Assembly (NCBI GenBank): GCA_002368955.1
Contig: DFDY01000184.1
Location: forward strand, 1 to 11,743
Source: Bacteroidales bacterium UBA3816
Lineage (GTDB): Bacteria; Bacteroidota; Bacteroidia; Bacteroidales; P3
Reading direction: 5' to 3'
DNA: 11,743 nt
Of the stretch, positions 5,753-11,743 are shown in pieces (within the stretch, counting starts at the first letter, position 1; every line of letters starts with the position of its first letter). A program made the position numbers and the translations under genes. The notes beneath the pieces were generated by a model. It had not been told where the DNA came from. It ran no database searches and saw only the letters and a list, made by a program, of their open reading frames with translations.

Positions 5753-6259
5753 TCAAAGGCCCTGGTGCAGTTGCTGGAGCAGTGCGTTTAGGTCGGGTTG
5801 GTCGGCGGGGAGGTGTATCTGGGCTTGACGATAGAAAGGGAGCCGCTGAACCAGCTGGTTTTGTATGAATGTGTGGAGCTCTTCGGGGCTTTTGTTGGCC
5901 AGGACGGGACGCTGTTTTTTGGAGGCACGGGCCCGCTGGATGATTTTGTCGACGGACACGTCCAGGAAGACGGAGGTGCCGTGGGCATTAATCCATTCCA
6001 TGTTGTTGAAGTAGCAGGGCGTGCCGCCGCCGGTGCTGATGACGGCGTTGTCCATGGTTTCGGTGCTGTGGAGCATGAGCTGTTCCAACTTGCGGAAGGC
6101 TTCTTCACCGTAACGGATGAAAAAGAGGGGTATGGAGGTGTGATAACGCTCCTCGAAGAGTTGGTCGAGGTCTGCAAAACGATAGTCCAGTTGCTGCGCC
6201 AGGCTGCACCCCACGGTGGTTTTGCCACTGTACATGTAGCCGAGAAGGTATATCTTCAT
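5753..6259 (-). CDS. aroK: Shikimate kinase
   Basis: This 168-residue cytoplasmic enzyme phosphorylates shikimate to shikimate-3-phosphate with ATP, the fifth step of chorismate synthesis. Walker A is GYMYSGKT (7-14). ADLD (29-32) supplies the acidic residues for Mg and shikimate. FRKLE (55-59) gives the substrate-binding Arg. STGGGT (75-80) is the glycine-rich loop. RPVL (117-120) gives the lid Arg, and YRQA (143-146) the C-terminal Arg. The length is normal for the family (about 165-180). It starts 9 bp after the DUF4249 gene stops and is the last gene of the minus-strand unit. Its linkage to an uptake receptor is unusual in functional terms, and another enzyme of the same pathway (DAHP synthase) lies about 1.9 kb away on the other strand. 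The symbol aroK is used by function; aroL would be equally fitting. Confidence 0.92.
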   Translation of the reverse strand: MKIYLLGYMYSGKTTVGCSLAQQLDYRFADLDQLFEERYHTSIPLFFIRYGEEAFRKLEQLMLHSTETMDNAVISTGGGTPCYFNNMEWINAHGTSVFLDVSVDKIIQRARASKKQRPVLANKSPEELHTFIQNQLVQRLPFYRQAQIHLPADQPDLNALLQQLHQGL

Positions 6260-6268
6260 GGCTTTCGG

Positions 6269-7330
6269 CTATTTGTGTGGGTGGGTGACCTTGTGGCGAC
6301 GTTCCCGCAGCCGGTCGAACACATGGGAGGGTATTTTTGAGCGGTAGCGGTCGATGAGGGTGGGGTCGTTGATTAGGTGTATGCCGCTGGGGGTGCCGAC
6401 CACCTGGCCGTCGGCGATGGTGAGGAGGGGGAAGGTGCGCTTGGCATTGCCGGCAAAGATGCCCAGGGCGCCGTTGACGTTGCTGTAGACCTCGGGCGGC
6501 TCGGTAATCATAGACATCATGCTGCTGATGGCATCAATGTTCTGCAGGTAGCGGTAGCGGTCGGGGGTGACGCACTCAACGGAGAGGCCATACTGGTGGA
6601 TGTAGGGCTGTATCTCGTTGGTGTCGCGCAGCAGTATGACCAGGATGGAGGCATTGTGGGCGGTGCCATCGATGTTGGCATCGGTGGTGAGCAATTGGGT
6701 GTAGAGATAGCCGCCCAAAGCCTCGGTGGCGGCGGCGTTGTGGTCGGTGAGGGGTTTGTCGAGGCAGAAGAAGATGCTGTTGTAGGTGGTGTCGATGGTA
6801 TCGGAGTAGTCGAAATAGGGGATGTAGATGGAGCCGCTGTCGCGTTCGGTGATGAGGAAGCGGTAGTAGTTGGGGTAGTCGGCGGGGTCGGTGAGGGTGA
6901 AGTTGACCACCATGAGGTTGAAGGTAGAGTCTCTGTCGATGTAGGCCACGGGGTCGCTGATCTGCGGCATACGCGGCACGTAGGTGCTGGAGCTGACCAG
7001 CCGGTCGCCTGCCTGCACCCTGATGGAGAGGCTGTCGTCGGCCTGGGCCACATAGTCAAAGTAGTAGCGGCAGCGGTCGACATGGGTGGGGCGGTATTGG
7101 GTGCCGTTGACATCGAGCAGCATATTTACGTTGTCGACGGGGTGGTTGTTGGAGGTGTCGAGGAAGAAATGGCTGTTGGCAAAATAGACAAAGCATTGCT
7201 TCTCGGCCGAGGGGACACCGTTGAGGACCAGCTGCGAGGGGGCATCCAGCGGGTCGACCTGTATGACTTTCTCGCAGGCGGTGAGGGCCATGGACAGTAG
7301 GGCGGCGAGGAATATGTGACGGGATTTCAT
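6269..7330 (-). CDS. DUF4249-family outer-membrane-associated lipoprotein
   Basis: This is a 353-residue lipoprotein. The signal peptide ends in LTAC with C19 lipidated, followed by EKVIQVDPLDAPSQLVLNG, the usual opening of DUF4249 proteins, where an early strand carries 'LVLNG'. The region near residues 285-297 (YSNVNGALGIFAG) matches the conserved C-terminal family motif. Mature sequence is rich in Asp, Tyr and Thr, as in surface beta proteins. DUF4249 genes in Bacteroidetes typically sit directly next to a TonB-dependent receptor, as here (27 bp gap), so the protein probably works as the surface lipoprotein partner of that receptor, in the manner of SusD for SusC though unrelated in sequence. 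The substrate is unknown. The C-terminus is basic (RERRHKVTHPHK). Shikimate kinase follows after 9 bp. Confidence 0.87.
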   Translation of the reverse strand: MKSRHIFLAALLSMALTACEKVIQVDPLDAPSQLVLNGVPSAEKQCFVYFANSHFFLDTSNNHPVDNVNMLLDVNGTQYRPTHVDRCRYYFDYVAQADDSLSIRVQAGDRLVSSSTYVPRMPQISDPVAYIDRDSTFNLMVVNFTLTDPADYPNYYRFLITERDSGSIYIPYFDYSDTIDTTYNSIFFCLDKPLTDHNAAATEALGGYLYTQLLTTDANIDGTAHNASILVILLRDTNEIQPYIHQYGLSVECVTPDRYRYLQNIDAISSMMSMITEPPEVYSNVNGALGIFAGNAKRTFPLLTIADGQVVGTPSGIHLINDPTLIDRYRSKIPSHVFDRLRERRHKVTHPHK

Positions 7331-7357
7331 ACTGTTCTTTGTTGTGTGATTGATCGT

Positions 7358-9796
7358 TTAGAAATAAAGGGTATAGGCGACAGAGGGGAGGATGGGGAAG
7401 ATGGAGAGCTGGACCAGTGCGCGGCTGTAGCCACGATAGGTGAACTGGCTGCTGGTGTAGGTGAGGTAGGGGTTGGCGTGGTTATAGAGATTGTAGACGC
7501 TGATATTGATGGTGCGGCGAATTTTGCGAGGTTCGCCGTTGGCCAGGGTCAGGCGGGTTTTGAAGGTGCGGTGGAAGTTGACGCTGATGTCGGCGCGATG
7601 GTAGTTGGGCATGCGGTAGTTGTTGCGGCTGCTGACGTGTGAGAGGCCGCCGCGACCGACGTTGTAGTCGTCTGGCTCGTCGGAGGCCCGGGGATAGCGC
7701 TGCATGGCCAAGGTGGCGGTATTGCCGGTGCAGAAAACCCAGGTGGCGGAGATGTCGAAACTCTTGCTAAACTTGTAGTTGAGGACGATGGAGAAGTCGT
7801 GGCGGCGGTCATACTTGGCGGGGAAGGGGTTGCCGTGGTTGAGCTCCTGACCAGGGCGGTCGAAGAGGTGGTTGGTGCGGCTCCAAGTGTAGGCAATCCA
7901 GCCGGTGAGGTTGCCAAAGTTGCGCTGGGCAAGGAATTCCACTCCGTAAGTCCAACCCTCGCCCATGCAGACGAGGTCTTCCCACCCCTGCGAGGTGCCA
8001 AAGGCGGTGGTTCCGTCCTTGTACTCAATGAGGTTGGACATATGCTTATAGTACCCTTCAATGGAGATTTCGGCCACCAAGGGAATATCGTAGCAGAGGC
8101 TGGCGGCCACCTGATGTGCATTCATGGGACGGATGCGGTCGGTGGAGGGCACCCAGAGGTCGGTGGGCATGGAGACACTGGTGGTGGAGAGCAGGTGCAT
8201 GTATTGCGACATGTAGGCATAGCCTGCCTTGAAGGAGAGATTCTCGCCCAGCAGCAGTCGGGCCGAGAGGCGGGGCTGGAGGGAGGGGTAGAAAGAATTC
8301 TCGACCTGGAAGCCGCTGAAATGGAGGCCGTAGTTGACTTTGAGGAGGTCGTTGATGTTCCAGTCGTCCTCGGCAAAGACTACCCAGTCGTTGGCCACGA
8401 CCAGGGCATCCTGAATGTTGGTGTCCATCTGCCAGGCTTCGTTCATCTGGATTTGGTCGTAGTAGTTGATACTGGCGCTGGCCACGCTGGGGCGCACCCA
8501 GTGGTGGGTGAGGTAGGTGCCAAACTGGATGTCGTGGTTGGTGTTGGGGGTGAAGGCGAAATCGATGCGGCCCGTGAGGTCGCGGATGGAGGAGAGGTAG
8601 TTGCCGTCGATGGTGGAGACCTGCTCGGTGCTGTCGGCCAGAGTGGCGATGGTTTCTAGACCAAAGTCCATGGCGTTGGTGTACTGGGTGTAGGAGCCGG
8701 TGAGGTTCATGAATAGGCGAGGCCCGAGCACATAATTCCAACGAAGGCCGCCCACCATGTTGCCCCAGTTGTTGACAAAGGAGAGGTATTGGTCTTCCTG
8801 TAGGCTGCTTTCGGTTCGCACACGTATGTTGGCATCGTCGTCGCCTATGTACAAGGTGGCATAGAGTCGGCTCTTGTCTGAGAAGGAGTGCACAGCCTTG
8901 GCGTTGATATCGTAGAAATGGTAGCCGGCCTTGAGTTTGGTCTTTCCGTCGACATCCAATGCCAATTTGGCCACCAGGGGTTTTAATATAAGGTCGGCAT
9001 AAGTGCGGCGGGCCGAGAGGGAGAAGGTGGTCTTGCCGGGCACGATTGGGCCTTCCACTGCCAGCTTGGCGGAGATGAGACCGAGGGAGGCGTTGCCGTG
9101 TATTTCTTTGTCATTGCCGTTGTTGGTGGTCACGTCTAGCACGCTGGAAAGACGGCCACCGAAACGGGCGGGGAAACTGCCTTTGTAAAGGGTGACGTTT
9201 TTGACTGCGTCGGCATTGAAGGCGGAGAAGAAACCGCCCAGGTGGTTGACATTGTAGAGCGGTATGCCGTCGAGGAGGAAAAGGTTCTCGTCGGGACCGC
9301 CGCCGCGCACATACATGCCGCCGGTGCCCTCGTTGCCAGACTGCACGCCGGGCATCAACTGGATGGCTTTGAGAATGTCGGCCTCGCCAAAGAGGACGGG
9401 TACGGCCTTGAGCTGTTCTACAGGCATCTCCAAGGCACTCATCTGTGACGACTCGCGCGAATTGATGCGCTGTGCGGTGATGGTGACCTCCTGAAGCTGT
9501 ACGCTGGGTTTGAGAATGTAGTTGCGCGTATGGTTGACGTTAAGCCTTAGCGTGTCATAGATGGGTTCGTAGCCTACGAAGGTGATGCGTAGGGTGGCGC
9601 TGTCGCTCTTGAGGGTGAGGCTGAAGCGGCCGTTGACGTTGGTGGTGGTGCCCTTGCCGCTGCGGGTGTCTAGGATTGTGGCACCGATAAGGGTCTCGCC
9701 GTTGGAGTTGTCGGTCACGGTGCCGCTAATGGTGTGCTGGGCAATGGAGGCCAGCGGCATCAGCAGTAGGGCAAGCAAGAAGAGGTGTCGGGACAT
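7358..9796 (-). CDS. TonB-dependent outer-membrane receptor
   Basis: This is an 812-residue outer-membrane receptor. Residues 1-19 are a signal peptide (cut near SIA-Q). Residues 21-100 form a carboxypeptidase-regulatory-like domain (ISGTVTDNSNGETLIGATI... VNGRFSLTL...ITFVGYE). A plug domain follows at about 110-230 (QLMPGVQSGNEGTGGMYVRGGG, LLDGIPLYN, KGSFPARFGGRLSSVLDV). The rest is a barrel ending in aromatic Phe (YTLYF). The length is typical. It takes up a ligand with energy from TonB-ExbBD. It is not a SusC with a SusD partner: the next gene is a DUF4249 lipoprotein, a common alternative pairing. The ATG at 9796 lies inside the folK coding region, with a 37-bp overlap. A CTTTTG sequence just upstream (9815-9810) resembles a -7 box but would leave almost no leader. 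The ligand cannot be read from sequence. Confidence 0.92.
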   Translation of the reverse strand: MSRHLFLLALLLMPLASIAQHTISGTVTDNSNGETLIGATILDTRSGKGTTTNVNGRFSLTLKSDSATLRITFVGYEPIYDTLRLNVNHTRNYILKPSVQLQEVTITAQRINSRESSQMSALEMPVEQLKAVPVLFGEADILKAIQLMPGVQSGNEGTGGMYVRGGGPDENLFLLDGIPLYNVNHLGGFFSAFNADAVKNVTLYKGSFPARFGGRLSSVLDVTTNNGNDKEIHGNASLGLISAKLAVEGPIVPGKTTFSLSARRTYADLILKPLVAKLALDVDGKTKLKAGYHFYDINAKAVHSFSDKSRLYATLYIGDDDANIRVRTESSLQEDQYLSFVNNWGNMVGGLRWNYVLGPRLFMNLTGSYTQYTNAMDFGLETIATLADSTEQVSTIDGNYLSSIRDLTGRIDFAFTPNTNHDIQFGTYLTHHWVRPSVASASINYYDQIQMNEAWQMDTNIQDALVVANDWVVFAEDDWNINDLLKVNYGLHFSGFQVENSFYPSLQPRLSARLLLGENLSFKAGYAYMSQYMHLLSTTSVSMPTDLWVPSTDRIRPMNAHQVAASLCYDIPLVAEISIEGYYKHMSNLIEYKDGTTAFGTSQGWEDLVCMGEGWTYGVEFLAQRNFGNLTGWIAYTWSRTNHLFDRPGQELNHGNPFPAKYDRRHDFSIVLNYKFSKSFDISATWVFCTGNTATLAMQRYPRASDEPDDYNVGRGGLSHVSSRNNYRMPNYHRADISVNFHRTFKTRLTLANGEPRKIRRTINISVYNLYNHANPYLTYTSSQFTYRGYSRALVQLSIFPILPSVAYTLYF

Positions 9797-10266
9797 TCGG
9801 ATAAAAGTTGCAAAAGTTTTTTGTTAAATACAGGGTGAATATAATTGGGCGCAAAGTCGCACAATGGGGTGAGGACAAAGCGTCGGAGATGCATACGGGG
9901 GTGGGGGAGAACGAGGCTGGGTGAGTGGATGATGAGGGAGTCGTAGAAAATAAGGTCAATGTCGATGGGGCGGGAGGAGTAAAGGGTGGGGGCTTGATTT
10001 TTCCGCTTGCGCCCCAATTCATTCTCAATGGTCAAAGCCTCTGTCAGGCACTCAGATGGAGAAAGATTGGTGAGAACCTTGAGGGCTTGATTGAGGAAAT
10101 CTTGCGGATGATCGTCCGTGCTAAAATCGCCCCAAGGGGCGGTTTGATAGATTTTAGATAAATCAGCAACAGACCCAATACGTTGCTGTATTAGGTCTGT
10201 TGCTTGGCGAAGCAGTGTTTCGCGGTCGCCCTGGTTTCCACCAATGAGTAGAAATAGGGTCGGCAT
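9760..10266 (-). CDS. folK: 2-amino-4-hydroxy-6-hydroxymethyldihydropteridine pyrophosphokinase (HPPK)
   Basis: This 168-residue cytoplasmic enzyme transfers pyrophosphate from ATP to 6-hydroxymethyl-dihydropterin, making the substrate that dihydropteroate synthase joins to p-aminobenzoate in folate synthesis. Family motifs present are LIGGNQGDR (7-15, usual form GSNLGDR), a TAPWG substrate loop (42-46), IENELGRKR (80-88), SSRPIDIDLIFYD (97-109, with D102 and D104 as the Mg ligands) and LPHPRMHLRRFVLTPLCDFAP (120-140). The length is normal. Its ATG overlaps the stop of the upstream lipoprotein gene by one base (TAATG), suggesting coupled translation. Its 3' end overlaps the TonB receptor gene by 37 bp. 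The overlap codes for the last residues after the conserved core (ECPDTSSCLPYC), so the tail may have been extended by loss of an earlier stop. Confidence 0.93.
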   Translation of the reverse strand: MPTLFLLIGGNQGDRETLLRQATDLIQQRIGSVADLSKIYQTAPWGDFSTDDHPQDFLNQALKVLTNLSPSECLTEALTIENELGRKRKNQAPTLYSSRPIDIDLIFYDSLIIHSPSLVLPHPRMHLRRFVLTPLCDFAPNYIHPVFNKKLLQLLSECPDTSSCLPYC

Positions 10267-10712
10267 TACTTATCTTCGTTGAACACCATGTCGAAGGAGA
10301 AGTTGAGGCCAGTCTCGTCGTCGGAAATGCTGAAAGTAAAGGCGATGGTGTTGTCTTTCTTGTTGTAGGTGAAAGGCATGGCCTCGGTTTCGCCATCTTC
10401 GGTGATGGTCATGACACCTTTTTCGCCATCGAAGGTGTAGGTGAAGTCGGAGGTCATAGTCTCTTCGTCAAGATTCTCGCTCATGCCCATGGCTTCCATT
10501 GTGCCGTTGGCGGTGAGGGTTATGGTACCTTTGGTGGCATCGGTGAACATCATGGTGCCATCGATGGTCATGTTGACGGTTGCCATCGCAATGGTCTGTG
10601 AGGTGGTGGTGTGGGTCTTCCAGTTAGTGCCGGCCAGATCTTTTTCTTTGTTGCAGGAGGCAAACATCAGGGTGAAACAGGCTAATAAAGCCACAAACAA
10701 TGTTTTTTTCAT
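10266..10712 (-). CDS. Small Met/Thr-rich lipoprotein, lipocalin-like
   Basis: This is a 148-residue lipoprotein with MKK, a hydrophobic core and lipobox FASC (C20), followed by NKEKDLAGTNWKT. A 'L-x-GtW'-like opening and the run of alternating strands (TMMFTDATKGTITLTANGTM, TYTFDGEKGVMTITEDG, MPFTYNKKDNTIAFTF) suggest a small lipocalin-like beta-barrel. The mature part carries about 11 methionines and many Thr, Asp and Glu. Its stop overlaps the folK start by one base, so it heads the minus-strand unit with folK, the receptor, the DUF4249 protein and shikimate kinase. Upstream, 65 bp of AT-rich sequence separates it from glutamine synthetase. I see no good TAnnTTTG box there, so it may also be read through from that gene. 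The ligand or role is unknown. Confidence 0.75.
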   Translation of the reverse strand: MKKTLFVALLACFTLMFASCNKEKDLAGTNWKTHTTTSQTIAMATVNMTIDGTMMFTDATKGTITLTANGTMEAMGMSENLDEETMTSDFTYTFDGEKGVMTITEDGETEAMPFTYNKKDNTIAFTFSISDDETGLNFSFDMVFNEDK

Positions 10713-10777
10713 TTTTGCTTGAATTTAAAATGGTTAATAAATAAATGATTTAATTTTTTAAAGTGTTTGCTAAGAAA
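10713..10777 (-). other. AT-rich spacer between glutamine synthetase and the lipoprotein operon
   Basis: These 65 bp are almost all A and T. I found no exact TAnnTTTG box and no GC-rich hairpin on the minus strand. The stretch may hold a divergent promoter for the small lipoprotein gene or only a leader. AT-rich partial inverted repeats are present but are expected by chance at this composition. Confidence 0.4.
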
Positions 10778-11743
10778 TCAGCCGCAATGCATGTAGGTTT
10801 CCACCAGGGACAGAATCTTCTCAGAGTCGTTGCCAATGTCGGCGCGGAGGGTGCGGTCGTTGTAAGAACTCAACTCCTTGATGATGCCGTCGATGAGGCC
10901 GGGGGCGAAGATGCCGCGTTCCTCATAGATGGCGCGGTCGCGCTCCAGCTGGTCAGCGCTGGCGGCACAGCTGTCGGGCAGCACGTCGAGGCGTTTCAGC
11001 ACCTCTTCGTGCTCAAAGATGTTGACACTCACATAGCGGTCGCGGGCATACTGCACAGCATTCTCCATCTCGAAACCGTGACGGGCGGCCACGGCCATGC
11101 CTGCCAGCAGCAGGTAGACGTTGGCGCTGCCGTCGGGGGTGCGGAGCTCGATGGTCTGCTTGTGGCTGAAGTCTACGGGGTCGTTCTTCTCCAAGGGGTT
11201 GCAGTCGGCCATCATGTTGCCCGACCCTTTGGTCCAACCCAGCGGCACGCGCACCATGGCGCTGCGGTTGCGGTCGCCCCAGCAGATGTTGGTGGGAGCC
11301 TCCTGGTGGGGCACCAGACGGAAATAGCTGGTGGGGTTGGTGTCGCCGAAGGCGGTGAGCGAACCGGCGCAATGCAGTATGCCGGCGATGGCTTTCATGG
11401 CCACCTCGGAGAGGCCGTTTTCGCCTACGTACATGTTCTCGCCGTTCTTGCTGATGCGGGTGTGGATGTGCATGCCGCTGCCGGCCTTGCCCACGGTAAT
11501 CTTGGGAGCAAAGGTGACGGTGATGCCGTATTGGTTGCCCAATGTGCGCATGATCCATTTGGCTATCACCAGTTGGTCGGCAGAGTCCTCTAGGGTGGTG
11601 GGCAGGAACTCGATCTCGTTCTGTTCGTACATGTTGTCGCCCAGATAGAAGTTGCCTACCTCGCTGTGACCATATTTGATGAGGCCACCGCATTCGGCAA
11701 TGAGTTTCATGGCCTCGGTGCGGAAGTTTTCAAACTTGCAGAA
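10778..11743 (-). CDS. glnA: Glutamine synthetase (GSI-like), C-terminal 321 residues, 5' end outside window
   Basis: The enzyme makes glutamine from glutamate, ammonia and ATP. The reading frame is open to the window edge (11743), so the N-terminal domain is missing; the ATG at 11710 is internal. Visible motifs are GHSEVGNFYLGDNMYEQNEIEF (glutamate/metal site), KAGSGMHIHTRI (the MHxH metal/ATP motif), NPTSYFRLVPHQEAPTNICWGDRNRSA (substrate Arg residues) and TIELRTPDGSANVY (catalytic ELR). These fit the GSI/GlnA fold, not the roughly 730-residue GSIII (GlnN) also found in Bacteroides. At the place where adenylylated GSI enzymes carry NLYDLP, this one reads KRLDVLP, so the regulatory Tyr is absent and control by adenylylation is unlikely. 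It is followed by a 65-bp AT-rich gap and then the lipoprotein/folK operon in the same direction. Confidence 0.9.
   Translation of the reverse strand, partial: FCKFENFRTEAMKLIAECGGLIKYGHSEVGNFYLGDNMYEQNEIEFLPTTLEDSADQLVIAKWIMRTLGNQYGITVTFAPKITVGKAGSGMHIHTRISKNGENMYVGENGLSEVAMKAIAGILHCAGSLTAFGDTNPTSYFRLVPHQEAPTNICWGDRNRSAMVRVPLGWTKGSGNMMADCNPLEKNDPVDFSHKQTIELRTPDGSANVYLLLAGMAVAARHGFEMENAVQYARDRYVSVNIFEHEEVLKRLDVLPDSCAASADQLERDRAIYEERGIFAPGLIDGIIKELSSYNDRTLRADIGNDSEKILSLVETYMHCG

Noticed and set aside
6377..7300. Plus-strand 307-residue open frame, very rich in Gly/Val/Asp
   Set aside because: It is antisense to the DUF4249 gene. Its low-complexity Val-Gly composition is what high-GC codon bias gives on the reverse strand.
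7799..8659. Plus-strand 286-residue open frame
   Set aside because: It is antisense to the TonB receptor barrel, with biased Gly/Val/Glu composition and no domain.
10763..11593. Plus-strand 276-residue open frame
   Set aside because: It is antisense to glutamine synthetase, whose catalytic motifs are clear. Its composition is biased (Val/Ala/Gly/His).

Overview
The window looks like chromosomal DNA from a member of the Bacteroidota, most likely a gut- or rumen-type Bacteroidales. The reasons are several lipoproteins with a short 'xxSC' lipobox, a TonB-dependent receptor with a carboxypeptidase-regulatory-like N-terminal domain paired with a DUF4249 lipoprotein, a fused DAHP synthase/type II chorismate mutase, an rSAM/lipoprotein pair, TAnnTTTG-type promoter sequences and no clear Shine-Dalgarno sites. 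No tRNA, rRNA, CRISPR array, prophage or recognisable transposase was seen.

Left part (1 to about 2.7 kb, + strand, visibly richer in A+T): after a non-coding lead-in come three tightly spaced genes. They encode a small sigma-70-family factor, a single-pass membrane protein placed where an anti-sigma factor would be, and a small secreted protein of unknown function. A 234-bp gap follows. It holds a minus-strand terminator-like hairpin and an exact minus-strand -7 box, which together outline a possible small RNA of about 90 nt. Next is a lone lipoprotein gene closed by a strong intrinsic terminator (about 2657-2693).

Middle part (2.7 to 5.5 kb, + strand, GC-rich): from a likely promoter (TATTTTTG, 2729-2736) runs a three-gene unit. 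It encodes DAHP synthase/chorismate mutase (entry step of aromatic synthesis plus the branch towards Phe/Tyr), a lipoprotein with a regulatory-like beta domain and an acidic metal-binding-like loop, and a radical SAM/SPASM enzyme. The last two match the Bacteroidetes 'rSAM/lipoprotein system', whose chemistry is, to my knowledge, unknown. The unit ends at a convergent 234-bp gap with a perfect 13-bp inverted repeat and phased TTCGTC repeats.

Right part (5.75 to 11.7 kb, - strand, GC-rich): read in the direction of transcription, the genes are a glutamine synthetase cut by the window edge, a 65-bp AT-rich gap, a small Met/Thr-rich lipoprotein, folK (1-nt TAATG overlap), a TonB-dependent receptor (overlapping folK by 37 bp), a DUF4249 lipoprotein, and shikimate kinase. 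The last five appear to form one operon mixing an outer-membrane uptake pair with folate and aromatic-pathway enzymes. DAHP synthase, shikimate kinase and FolK all lie on or next to the route from erythrose-4-phosphate through chorismate to aromatic amino acids and folate.
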